From Pseudomonadota bacterium (GTDB taxonomy: Bacteria; Pseudomonadota; Alphaproteobacteria; Rhizobiales; Methylopilaceae), in contig JAEWEX010000409.1 of assembly GCA_023389135.1 (NCBI GenBank), positions 1 to 8,477 on the forward strand: DNA of 8,477 bases. Direction: 5' to 3'. Below the pieces are notes generated by a model, which had not been told where the DNA came from, did no database searches, and saw only the letters and a list, made by a program, of their open reading frames with translations. The translations under genes were made by a program, and so were the position numbers. Below are positions 1 to 6,575 of this stretch, piece by piece; position 1 is the first letter of the stretch; every line of letters starts with the position of its first letter.

Positions 1-632
1 GCCTGGAAGACTTCAAGCGCGACGAGATCAAGGCCCTGTTCGACCGCAACGGCGACGGCAAGGCCGACCTGGTCGCGTGCCCGCCGGGCTGGGGCTGCGA
101 GCTGGTGATCGAGCACCATCTCGACGCCTACGAGCTGCGCGACCACATCACGCCGATCAAGGCGGCCTATTCCGCCTCCATGGGCGACGCCATCGCCGCC
201 CACGAGCAGGGCGAGCCGATCCTGTTCTACACCTGGACGCCCAACTGGACGGTGGACGCGCTGAAGCCCGGCGAGGACGTGGTCTGGATCGAGGTGCCGT
301 TCGCCAGCCTGCCGGAAGAGCAGGAGGCGCTGCAGGACGCCACGACCATGGAAGGCGTCGCCGGCTGCGTCGCCGATCCCTGCAACATGGGCTTCCCCGC
401 CAACGACATCCGGCCGGTAGTCAATTCCGCCTTCATGGAGGAGAACCCCGCCGCCAAGGCGCTGTTCGAGGCGGTGGAGATCCCGCTCGACGACATCTTC
501 TCGCAGAATGCGGTGATGAACGGCGGCGAGAACGACGAGGCCGACATCCAGCGGCACGCCGACGAATGGATCGCGGGCAACCGCGAGGCGGTGGACGGCT
601 GGCTGGAGAGCGCGCGCAAGGCCGCCATGTAG
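1..632 (+). CDS. proX: Glycine betaine/proline betaine ABC transporter substrate-binding protein ProX (partial, N-terminus missing)
   Basis: This is the C-terminal 209 residues of a periplasmic ligand-binding protein of the ProU/OpuA type, which delivers glycine betaine or related osmoprotectants to a ProVW-like transporter. The reading frame is open from base 3 and ends at TAG 630-632. The visible fragment carries the loop C26-PPGW30-G-C32 and then YTWTPNW with W78. The 6-residue Cys spacing and the 48-residue distance between the two Trp match, from memory, the disulfide loop and two of the three betaine-cage tryptophans of E. coli ProX (W140, W188). A typical ProX tail follows (ADPCNMGFPANDI, then an acidic helical end). 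Just before the Cys loop lies D-x-N-x-D-G, which resembles a calcium-binding loop. The signal peptide, the first lobe and any proV/proW genes lie upstream of the window. It appears unrelated to the Liv cluster and is separated from it by a terminator. Family assignment is secure; the exact betaine ligand is not. Confidence 0.93.
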   Translation, partial: LEDFKRDEIKALFDRNGDGKADLVACPPGWGCELVIEHHLDAYELRDHITPIKAAYSASMGDAIAAHEQGEPILFYTWTPNWTVDALKPGEDVVWIEVPFASLPEEQEALQDATTMEGVAGCVADPCNMGFPANDIRPVVNSAFMEENPAAKALFEAVEIPLDDIFSQNAVMNGGENDEADIQRHADEWIAGNREAVDGWLESARKAAM

Positions 633-658
633 GTCTCGGCCCATCGCCGGAATGCGTC

Positions 659-682
659 GAAAGGGGCCCACGGGCCCCTTTC
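659..682 (+). terminator. Hairpin terminator after proX
   Basis: A perfect 11-bp inverted repeat (659-669 with 672-682) surrounds a 2-nt AC centre, 27 nt after the proX stop. The stem runs GAAA then GGGGCCC on the left arm and GGGCCCC then TTTC on the right, so the short T run lies inside the stem base rather than after it. The arms are symmetric, with A's on the left and T's on the right, so the element could also work on the opposite strand. It is best read as the intrinsic terminator of the proX transcript, insulating it from the regulator downstream. Confidence 0.8.
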
Positions 683-728
683 TGCCGTGCGCCCGGGCGC
701 ATCGGCGAAAGGGCGCTCCGGCGTGGCG

Positions 729-757
729 TTGGCACGCGCGCCCGGCGCCGCCATACT
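729..757 (+). promoter_or_regulatory. Candidate sigma-70-type promoter for the Crp/Fnr-family gene
   Basis: TTGGCA (729-734) and CATACT (752-757) are separated by exactly 17 nt. They match the TTGACA/TATAAT consensus at 5 of 6 and 4 of 6 positions. This would start transcription near 764 and give a leader of about 26 nt before the GTG start at 790. It lies just downstream of the proX terminator, where a new promoter is expected. The prediction is from pattern only. Confidence 0.5.
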
Positions 758-789
758 GGCGGGCCCTCGAAGGCGACAGGACCGGACGC

Positions 790-1464
790 GTGATCACCGC
801 CGACCATCTGCGCGCGACCGCCCATTGGGTCCGTGAACTCACGGACGAGGAGCTCGAGCGCGCGCGCCGCGGCGTGGTGGAGAAGTCGTACCCCAAGGGC
901 GCCTACATCTGCCATCGCGGGGACCGCATCGACAGCTGGACCGGCGTGGTCACGGGCCTGGTCAAGATCAGCGCCATTTCCGCCTCCGGCAAGGCCATGA
1001 CCTTCGCCGGCGTCGGCGCCGGCGGCTGGTTCGGCGAGGGCACGGTGCTGAAGGACGAGCCGCGCAAATACGATCTGGTGGCGCTGCGGGACACGCGGCT
1101 CGCCATGATGAACCGCTCCACCTTCTTCTGGCTGTTCGAGAACTCGGTCGGCTTCAACCGCTTCCTGGTGCATCAGCTCAACGAGCGCATGGGCCAGTTC
1201 ATCGCCACCATCGAATACGACCGCATCCTGGACCCGACGGCGCGGGTCGCCCGCAACCTCGCCTGGCTGTGCAACCCGGTGCTGTATCCGGGCGTCGGCG
1301 GCCATATCGAGATCGCGCAGGAGGAACTGGGACTGCTTGCCGGGGTGTCGCGGCAGGCGGCGAATTCGGGGTTGAAGCGGCTGGAGGAGGAGGGGCTGGT
1401 GCGCCTGGAACATGGCGGCATCCGCGTCGTCGACCGCGATCTGCTTGCGCGCTACGGCGACTGA
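790..1464 (+). CDS. Crp/Fnr-family transcriptional regulator
   Basis: A 224-residue cytoplasmic DNA-binding regulator. Residues about 15-130 form a cyclic-nucleotide-binding-type beta-roll (KGAYICHRGD, then GGWFGEG at 78-84). A long dimerisation helix follows (about 115-145, FNRFLVHQLNERMGQF). A Crp-type winged helix-turn-helix lies at about 172-215, with recognition helix S187-RQAANSGLKRLEEEGL. The start is GTG at 790, with AGGA about 8 nt upstream. A longer frame from ATG 652 would run through the proX terminator and encode Arg/Pro-rich junk, so it is rejected. In the phosphate-binding cassette the Arg-Ser pair used by E. coli CAP for cAMP aligns with Lys93-Tyr94, so canonical cAMP binding is doubtful. 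The N-terminal Cys cluster of FNR is absent; only C41 and C161 are present. It stands 165 nt upstream of the ligase-liv cluster on the same strand and may control it, which is inference from position. The effector is unknown. Confidence 0.93.
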   Translation: MITADHLRATAHWVRELTDEELERARRGVVEKSYPKGAYICHRGDRIDSWTGVVTGLVKISAISASGKAMTFAGVGAGGWFGEGTVLKDEPRKYDLVALRDTRLAMMNRSTFFWLFENSVGFNRFLVHQLNERMGQFIATIEYDRILDPTARVARNLAWLCNPVLYPGVGGHIEIAQEELGLLAGVSRQAANSGLKRLEEEGLVRLEHGGIRVVDRDLLARYGD

Positions 1465-1629
1465 GCCAATGGATCGGCACGGATAGCCGACCAAACGCCG
1501 CCCTGTCTGTCAAGCGGCCAGTTGCGGCGGAGTATTTTCGGTGCAACCCTGCCGCCACAAACAACCGCCCAGTAACGGGCGGAAAGCCCGACCCGCATCG
1601 AACGGGAGGGCGCAGGGAGGGGTAGAGCG
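1465..1629 (+). promoter_or_regulatory. Leader/promoter region of the ligase-liv operon with several dyads
   Basis: This 165-nt gap has no credible ORF. It holds GTTGC (1521-1525) repeated inverted as GCAAC (1543-1547), flanking the most AT-rich hexamer of the gap, TATTTT (1533-1538). It also holds TTGcGGCGG (1522-1530), which can pair with CCGCCaCAA (1552-1560) at 8 of 9 positions, and a 6-bp hairpin CCGCCC-AGTAAC-GGGCGG (1565-1582). A strong Shine-Dalgarno sequence closes the region. No confident -35/-10 pair and no classic TGTGA/TCACA or TTGAT/ATCAA site was found. The region presumably carries the operon promoter and perhaps the site of the upstream regulator, but individual elements are weak. 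Confidence 0.4.
1615..1622 (+). promoter_or_regulatory. Ribosome binding site deciding the TTG start of the ligase
   Basis: A purine-rich GGGAGGGG stretch contains GGAGG (1616-1620), 9 nt before TTG 1630. It supports initiation at this TTG. The protein is full length from here, and no ATG or GTG nearby has comparable support. Confidence 0.75.
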
Positions 1630-3597
1630 TTGGCGACGATCGCCGCGTCCGAGGACACGTTTCCGAAACTCCTGATCCGCAATGCGGAGCGCTTTGCCGG
1701 CCGCCCGGCGGCGCGCCACAAGGATTTCGGCATCTGGCAGGGCTGGACCTGGGCGCAAGTGCTGGACGAGGTGCGCGCCTTCTCGGTCGGGCTTTCCGAG
1801 ATCGGCGTCAAGCCGGGCGACAAGATCGCCATCGTCGGCTCCAACCGCCCGCGGCTGTACTGGACCATGACCGCGGCCCAGGCCATCGGCGCGGTGCCGG
1901 TGCCGGTCTACCAGGACGCGGTCGCCGAGGAGATGACCTATGTGCTGGAGCACGGCGAGGTGTCCCTCGCCGTGGTCGAGGACCAGGAGCAGGTCGACAA
2001 GCTGCTGTCCATCAACGACAGGCTGCCGAAGCTCAGGCAGATCGTCTACGACCAGAAGCGCGGCCTGAGGGACTACGACCACACGGCGCTGTTCGGCTTC
2101 GAGGACGTGCAGGCCCGCGGCCGCGAGGCGCTGGCCGCCGACCCCGGCCGCGAGGCCGCGTGGCGGGCCGGCATCGAGGCGGGCAAGGGCGCCGACCTCG
2201 CCGTCATCCTCTACACCTCCGGCACCACCGGCCGCCCCAAGGGCGTGATGCTGAGCTACGACAACGTGCTGATCTCGGCGCGCAACGGCAACGCCTTCGA
2301 TCGGCTGGACGAGCATGACGAGGTGATCGCCTACCTGCCCATGGCCTGGGTCGGCGACCACATCTTCTCCTTCGCGCAATCCTATGCGGCGGGATTCTGC
2401 GTCAACTGCCCGGAAAGCCCCGAGACCGCCATCGACGACCGCCGCGAGATCGCGCCGACCTATTTCTTCGCGCCGCCGCGGGTGTTCGAGAACATGCTCA
2501 CCTTCATCATGGTGCGCATGGCGGATTCCGGCCCCGTCAAGGCGCGCATGTTCGACTTCTTCCTCAAGGTCGCGCGCCGGTCCGGCGAGAAGATCCTGAA
2601 CGGCGAGCGCGTGCCGGTGACCGACCGGCTGCTCTATGCGCTGGGGGAGGCGTTCGTCTACGCGCCGCTGAAGAACCGCATGGGGCTGTCCCGGCTCAAG
2701 GTCGGCTACACCGCCGGCGAGGCGATCGGGCCGGAGATTTTCCAGTTCTACCGCTCGCTGGGGCTGAACCTGAAGCAGCTCTACGGCCAGACGGAAGCCT
2801 CCGTCTACATCACCATGCAGCCGGACGGCGAGATCCGCGCCGACACGGTGGGGCGCGCGGCGCCGGACGTGGAACTGAAGATCGCCGAGAGCGGCGAGGT
2901 GCTGTTCAAGAGCCCCGGCGTGTTCGTCGGCTATTACAAGAACGAGGAGGCCACCGCCTCCACCAAGACACCCGACGGGTGGGTCAGGACCGGCGACGCC
3001 GGCTTCTTCGACACCACCGGGCACCTCAAGATCATCGATCGCGCCAAGGACGTCGGCAAGCTGACCGACGGCACCCTGTTCGCGCCGAAATACATCGAGA
3101 ACAAGCTGAAGTTCTATCCCAACATCAAGGAGGCCGTGGCCTTCGGCGACGGCCGCGACAAGGTCTGCGTCATGCTCAACATCGACCTCGTCGCGGTGGG
3201 AAGCTGGGCGGAGCGCAACGACGTGGTCTACGGCTCCTACCAGGAGTTGGCGGCCCATCCCAAGGTCTACGAGATGATCGAGGGCCATGTGGACGAGGTG
3301 AACCGGGCGCTGGCCGGCGAGCCGATCATGTCCGGCGCGCAGATCTCGCGGTTCCTGGTGCTGCCCAAGGAACTGGACGCCGACGACGGCGAGCTGACGC
3401 GCACCCAGAAGGTCCGCCGCGGCTTCATCGCCGACCGCTACGCGCCGCTGGTCGCCGGCCTCTATGACGGCTCGCCGCGCGCGAGGATATCCACCGAGGT
3501 GACGTTCGAGGACGGCCGCAAGGGCATGCTGTCGGGCGACGTCGAGATCAGGGACATGAAGACCCATCCCGCCGTCGGCCGGGAGAAGGCGGCGTGA
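1630..3597 (+). CDS. AMP-forming long-chain-type acyl-CoA ligase (AMP-dependent synthetase)
   Basis: A 655-residue adenylate-forming enzyme. It activates a carboxylic acid with ATP to an acyl-AMP and transfers the acyl group to CoA. Visible motifs in order are the phosphate loop YTSGTTGRPKG (195-205), YGQTEA (385-390), the Asp-containing TGDAG (454-458), the hinge region DRAKDVGKLTDG (470-481), and the C-terminal lysine motif TRTQK594-VRR. The length, the FAPKYIENKLKFYP segment and the long lid domain resemble long-chain acyl-CoA synthetases rather than compact acetate or benzoate ligases. No signal peptide or membrane segment is seen, so it is cytoplasmic. The start is TTG with a strong Shine-Dalgarno sequence. 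Its stop overlaps the livG start by 4 nt, implying translational coupling. The position at the head of a Liv-type importer suggests that it thioesterifies the imported substrate. Whether that is a fatty, aromatic or other acid cannot be decided here. Confidence 0.92.
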   Translation: MATIAASEDTFPKLLIRNAERFAGRPAARHKDFGIWQGWTWAQVLDEVRAFSVGLSEIGVKPGDKIAIVGSNRPRLYWTMTAAQAIGAVPVPVYQDAVAEEMTYVLEHGEVSLAVVEDQEQVDKLLSINDRLPKLRQIVYDQKRGLRDYDHTALFGFEDVQARGREALAADPGREAAWRAGIEAGKGADLAVILYTSGTTGRPKGVMLSYDNVLISARNGNAFDRLDEHDEVIAYLPMAWVGDHIFSFAQSYAAGFCVNCPESPETAIDDRREIAPTYFFAPPRVFENMLTFIMVRMADSGPVKARMFDFFLKVARRSGEKILNGERVPVTDRLLYALGEAFVYAPLKNRMGLSRLKVGYTAGEAIGPEIFQFYRSLGLNLKQLYGQTEASVYITMQPDGEIRADTVGRAAPDVELKIAESGEVLFKSPGVFVGYYKNEEATASTKTPDGWVRTGDAGFFDTTGHLKIIDRAKDVGKLTDGTLFAPKYIENKLKFYPNIKEAVAFGDGRDKVCVMLNIDLVAVGSWAERNDVVYGSYQELAAHPKVYEMIEGHVDEVNRALAGEPIMSGAQISRFLVLPKELDADDGELTRTQKVRRGFIADRYAPLVAGLYDGSPRARISTEVTFEDGRKGMLSGDVEIRDMKTHPAVGREKAA

Positions 3598-4397
3598 GGG
3601 CGCCGTCGGAGGACGGACGCGTGGTCGCCGGCGACGTGCTGCTGGCGGTGGACAACGTCTCGCTGTCGTTCGGCGGCGTGAAGGCCATCCGCGACGTGTC
3701 GTTCGACATCCGCAAGGGCGAGATCCGCGCGATCATCGGCCCCAACGGCGCCGGCAAGACGTCGATGCTCAACGTCATCAACGGGTTCTATCATCCGCAG
3801 CAGGGCCGCATCACCTTCCGCGGCGAGGCGCGCTCGAAGATGCGGCCCTATGTGGCCGCGAGCCAGGGCATCGCCCGCACCTTCCAGAACGTGGCGCTGT
3901 TCAAGGGCATGTCGACGCTGGACAACATCATGACGGGGCGCACCCTCAAGATGAATGTCGGCTTCTTCTGGCACCTGTTCCGCTACGGGCCGGCGCTGAA
4001 CGAGGAGGTCGAGCACCGCCGCAAGGTGGAGGAGATCATCGACTTCCTGGAGATCGAGGCGATCCGCAAGACGCCGGTGGGCAAGCTGCCCTACGGGCTG
4101 CAGAAGCGGGTCGAGCTCGGCCGGGCGCTGGCCATGGAGCCGGAGCTGCTGCTGCTGGACGAGCCCATGGCGGGCATGAACCTGGAGGAGAAGCAGGACA
4201 TGTGCCGCTACATCCTCGACGTGGCGGACCAGTTCGGCACCACCATCGCGCTGATCGAGCACGACATGGGCGTCGTCATGGACCTGTCGGACCGGGTGGT
4301 GGTGCTGGACTACGGCCAGAAGATCGCCGACGGCACCCCCGACGAGGTCAAGGCCAACCAGGCCGTCATCGACGCCTATCTCGGCGTGGCGCACTGA
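3594..4397 (+). CDS. livG: Branched-chain amino acid-type ABC transporter ATP-binding protein LivG
   Basis: A 267-residue cytoplasmic ATPase that pairs with LivF to power the LivHM channel. It has Walker A GPNGAGKTS (49-57), Q-loop Q98 in ARTFQNV, Walker B LLLLDEP (185-191) with E190 as the likely catalytic base, and the switch histidine H223 in IEHDM. The ABC signature reads LPYGLQ (165-170) instead of LSGGQ. LivG proteins usually deviate here, but the Leu at the fifth position is a further change. The GTG start lies in a GTGA overlap with the ligase stop. A second in-frame GTG at 3621, preceded by GGAGGA with good spacing, would give a 258-residue protein and is an equally credible start. 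The C-terminal region contains the LivG-type sequence ADGTPDEVKANQAVIDAYLG. Function as an importer ATPase is secure; the substrate is not. Confidence 0.95.
   Translation: MRAPSEDGRVVAGDVLLAVDNVSLSFGGVKAIRDVSFDIRKGEIRAIIGPNGAGKTSMLNVINGFYHPQQGRITFRGEARSKMRPYVAASQGIARTFQNVALFKGMSTLDNIMTGRTLKMNVGFFWHLFRYGPALNEEVEHRRKVEEIIDFLEIEAIRKTPVGKLPYGLQKRVELGRALAMEPELLLLDEPMAGMNLEEKQDMCRYILDVADQFGTTIALIEHDMGVVMDLSDRVVVLDYGQKIADGTPDEVKANQAVIDAYLGVAH
3608..3613 (+). promoter_or_regulatory. Internal Shine-Dalgarno for an alternative livG start
   Basis: GGAGGA sits 7 nt before the in-frame GTG at 3621, codon 10 of the longer livG frame. It is a stronger ribosome site than the GGAGA (3582-3586) ahead of GTG 3594, so LivG may start at 3621. 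The nine extra residues (mostly polar, with Pro and Gly) precede the conserved first beta strand and are not needed for the fold. Confidence 0.5.
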
Positions 4398-4407
4398 GGA
4401 ACCGGCC

Positions 4408-5364
4408 ATGGACATTCTCTTCCGCGTATTCGTCGAGCCGTTCGTCAGCATGGCGACCGCGCCCGACTTCCTCATACAGGTGCTGTGGGAGGGGCTGGTC
4501 TCCGGCGTGCTCTACGCCCTGATCGCGCTGGGCTTCGTGCTGATCTTCAAGGCCTCCGGGGTGTTCAACTTCGCCCAGGGCATCATGGTGGTGTTCGCGG
4601 CGCTGACGCTGGTCGGCCTGCACGAGGCGGGCGTTCCGGCCTATGTGGCGCTGGCGCTGACCATCGGCGTCATGTTCCTGCTGGCGGTGGGCGTCGAGCG
4701 GGTGATGCTGCGCCCGCTGGTGAACCAGCCCGACATCATCCTGTTCATGGCCACCTTCGGCCTGACCTACCTGCTGATCGGCTTCGGCGAGACCGTGTTC
4801 GGCGGCGAGCCGAAGGTGATGATCTCCGACGAGCTCGGCCTGCCGCGCGGCTCCACCACCTGGGAGGTGTTCGGCGGGCTGGTGATCTTCCAGCACATCG
4901 ACGTGGCGGCCGCGATCATCGCCTCGATCATGGTGGCGGTGCTGGCCGTCTTCTTCAACAAGACCCGCATCGGCCGCGCGCTCCGGGCGGTGGCGGACGA
5001 CCACCAGGCGGCGCTGTCTGTGGGCATCTCGCTGAACCAGATCTGGGTCATCGTGTGGTTCACCGCCGGCATCGTCGCGCTGGCCACCGGGATCATGTGG
5101 GGCGCGCGCTCGGACGTGTCCTTCGCGCTCCAGATCATCGCGCTGAAGGCGCTGCCCGTGCTGATCCTCGGCGGCTTCACCTCGGTGCCCGGCGCCATCG
5201 TCGGCGGCCTGATCATCGGGGTCGGCGAGAAGATCGGAGAGTTCTACTGGGGCCCGCTGGTCGGCGGCGGCATCGAGACCTGGCTCGCCTACCTCATCGC
5301 GCTCTTCTTCCTCATGTTCAGGCCGCAGGGCCTGTTCGGGGAAAAGATCATCGAACGGATCTGA
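4408..5364 (+). CDS. livH: Branched-chain amino acid-type ABC transporter permease LivH
   Basis: A 318-residue inner-membrane permease, one half of the LivHM translocation pore. Hydrophobic segments lie roughly at 24-48, 55-72, 76-97, 109-128, 155-183, 212-232, 240-272 and 290-306. Family hallmarks are GLVSGVLYALIALGFVLIFKASGVFNFAQG (about 29-58), the cytoplasmic coupling loop TRIGRALRAVADDHQAALSVGI (186-207) that contacts the ATPases, and the closing FRPQGLFGEK. ATG 4408 is preceded by GAGGA overlapping the livG stop, with a 10-nt gap between the genes, so translation is probably coupled. Length is close to the usual 290-320 residues and nothing is missing. Family assignment is very firm; substrate choice depends mainly on LivK and is unknown. 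Confidence 0.95.
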   Translation: MDILFRVFVEPFVSMATAPDFLIQVLWEGLVSGVLYALIALGFVLIFKASGVFNFAQGIMVVFAALTLVGLHEAGVPAYVALALTIGVMFLLAVGVERVMLRPLVNQPDIILFMATFGLTYLLIGFGETVFGGEPKVMISDELGLPRGSTTWEVFGGLVIFQHIDVAAAIIASIMVAVLAVFFNKTRIGRALRAVADDHQAALSVGISLNQIWVIVWFTAGIVALATGIMWGARSDVSFALQIIALKALPVLILGGFTSVPGAIVGGLIIGVGEKIGEFYWGPLVGGGIETWLAYLIALFFLMFRPQGLFGEKIIERI

Positions 5365-5365
5365 C

Positions 5366-5369
5366 GGAG
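5366..5369 (+). promoter_or_regulatory. Ribosome binding site deciding the TTG start of livM
   Basis: GGAG directly follows the livH stop and lies 8 nt before TTG 5378. The alternative, ATG 5426 (codon 17), would remove the LYREAGQFKSTYATD segment. Similar N-termini are typical, from memory, of LivM proteins in this ligase-linked subfamily, so the TTG is preferred. Confidence 0.6.
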
Positions 5370-5377
5370 TAGCCGCC

Positions 5378-6466
5378 TTGCTCTACCGCGAAGCTGGCCA
5401 GTTCAAGTCGACCTACGCCACCGACATGGCGGTGTTCCCGATCCGCCAGGACCGGATCGGCATCGCGCTCATCCTGCTGGTCGCGGTGACGCTGCCGCTG
5501 TGGGCGTCGAACTTCCTGATCCAGGCGGTCATGATCCCGTTCCTGGTGTTCTCGCTGGCCGCCATCGGGCTCAACCTTCTCACGGGCTATACCGGGCTGC
5601 TGTCGCTGGGCACCGGAGCGTTCATGGGGGTCGGCGCCTATGCCTGCTACAAGCTGACCACCTGGTTCCCGGACGTGAACATCGTCGCCTTCATCCTGGC
5701 GTCGGGGTTCGTGTCGGCCGCGGTCGGGGTGCTGTTCGGCCTGCCCTCGCTCAGGATCAAGGGCTTCTATCTGGCGGTGGCGACGCTGGCCGCGCAGTTC
5801 TTCCTGCAATGGTGCTTCAACCGGGTGCCGTGGCTCTACAACTACAACGTCTCCGGCGCCATCGAGGTGCCAGAGCGCACCATCTTCGGCTACATCGTCA
5901 CCGGCGCGCGGGCGAGCGCGGAGGTCCGCTACTACGTGGTGCTGGCCATCGTCGTGCTGCTCACCTGGGTGGCGTCCAACGTCGTGCGCGGGCGGGTCGG
6001 ACGCAGCTGGATGGCGGTGCGCGACATGGACATCGCCGCCGAGCTGATGGGCATCAAGCTGCTCAACGCCAAGCTGCTCGCCTTCGCGGTCTCGTCGTTC
6101 TACTGCGGCGTCGCCGGCGCCATGATGGTGTTCCTGTGGTACGCGACCGGCGCCGAATACGACGTCTTCAACATCAACCAGAGCTTCTTCATCCTGTTCA
6201 TGGTGATCATCGGCGGGCTCGGCAGCCTGATCGGCTCGTTCTTCGGCGCCGCGCTGATCTACATCATGCCCATCGCGCTCGGCATCGTGCTGCCGCTGCT
6301 GCTGGATCCGTTCGGCATCCAGATCGGCTCGGCCTTCATCGAGCACATCCGCTTCATGCTGGTGGGCGCGCTCATCATCTTCTTCCTGATCGTGGAGCCG
6401 CACGGGCTGGCGAGCCTGTGGCGCACGGCCAAGCAGAAGCTCAGGGTCTGGCCGTTCCCCTACTGA
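5378..6466 (+). CDS. livM: Branched-chain amino acid-type ABC transporter permease LivM
   Basis: A 362-residue inner-membrane permease, partner of LivH. After a polar cytoplasmic N-terminus (about 1-26) come hydrophobic segments at roughly 27-46, 50-68, 78-92, 101-122, 130-146, 186-203, 235-255, 268-308 and 326-340. Conserved LivM blocks are AAIGLNLLTGYTGLLSLGTGAFMGVGAY (61-88), LPSLRIKGFYLAVATLA (122-138), and the coupling loop GRVGRSWMAVRDMDIAAELMGI (205-226). The sequence ends with EPHGLASLW and a short basic tail. The start is TTG at 5378, 13 nt after livH. Length fits the longer LivM group that has an extended N-terminus. It forms the pore with LivH and is driven by LivG and LivF. No defect is seen. 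Confidence 0.95.
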   Translation: MLYREAGQFKSTYATDMAVFPIRQDRIGIALILLVAVTLPLWASNFLIQAVMIPFLVFSLAAIGLNLLTGYTGLLSLGTGAFMGVGAYACYKLTTWFPDVNIVAFILASGFVSAAVGVLFGLPSLRIKGFYLAVATLAAQFFLQWCFNRVPWLYNYNVSGAIEVPERTIFGYIVTGARASAEVRYYVVLAIVVLLTWVASNVVRGRVGRSWMAVRDMDIAAELMGIKLLNAKLLAFAVSSFYCGVAGAMMVFLWYATGAEYDVFNINQSFFILFMVIIGGLGSLIGSFFGAALIYIMPIALGIVLPLLLDPFGIQIGSAFIEHIRFMLVGALIIFFLIVEPHGLASLWRTAKQKLRVWPFPY

Positions 6467-6500
6467 CGGGCGGCCGGCCGGGAGATCGGGGGACAATGGC

Positions 6501-6518
6501 GCCGGACAGCCGTCCGGC
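6501..6518 (+). repeat. Hairpin in the livM-livK gap
   Basis: A perfect 7-bp stem GCCGGAC/GTCCGGC closes an AGCC tetraloop, 34 nt after the livM stop. No T run follows, so it is not a clear terminator. It could be an RNA-processing or stability element that lets livK mRNA differ in level from the permease part. A smaller CGAAC/GTTCG dyad follows at 6531-6545. The rest of the 109-nt gap holds only the livK Shine-Dalgarno sequence, with no clear promoter. Confidence 0.5.
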
Positions 6519-6561
6519 CCGGATCACAGACGAACGCAAAGTTCGCGCAGAAACATCTGAT

Positions 6562-6567
6562 GGAGGA
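6562..6567 (+). promoter_or_regulatory. Strong Shine-Dalgarno of livK
   Basis: GGAGGA, near-consensus, is placed 8 nt before ATG 6576. It is the best ribosome site paired with an ATG in the cluster, fitting the usual need for many more binding-protein molecules than permease molecules. Confidence 0.7.
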
Positions 6568-6575
6568 ATGCCACG

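Noticed and set aside
652..789. Extended N-terminus of the Crp/Fnr-family protein from ATG 652
   Set aside because: It would put the start at the proX terminator and add 46 Arg/Pro/Ala-rich residues not seen in the family. GTG 790 has a ribosome site and a promoter-like element upstream.
790..797. GTGATCAC palindrome at the regulator start codon, as an autoregulatory operator
   Set aside because: Only 8 bp, not extended by flanking symmetry and not spaced like known Crp/Fnr half-sites; likely chance.
1474..1490. TCGGC/GCCGA hairpin just after the regulator stop, as a terminator
   Set aside because: A stem of only 5 bp with a 7-nt loop and no T tract; too weak to call.
1510..3567. 685-codon open frame on the minus strand opposite the ligase gene
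   Set aside because: It mirrors the ligase codon pattern. The translation is rich in Arg, His, Val, Leu, Asp and Gly with no recognisable domain, while the + strand frame has full adenylate-enzyme motifs. This is a typical high-GC antisense shadow.
6471..6480. CGGCCGGCCG palindrome after livM, as a protein site or terminator
   Set aside because: A self-complementary G/C decamer is expected by chance in this composition, has no loop and no T run.
5348..6496. 382-codon minus-strand frame opposite livM
   Set aside because: A charged, low-complexity translation (Asp/Glu/His/Arg/Gln) opposite a well-conserved membrane protein; the composition is the complement of hydrophobic codons.
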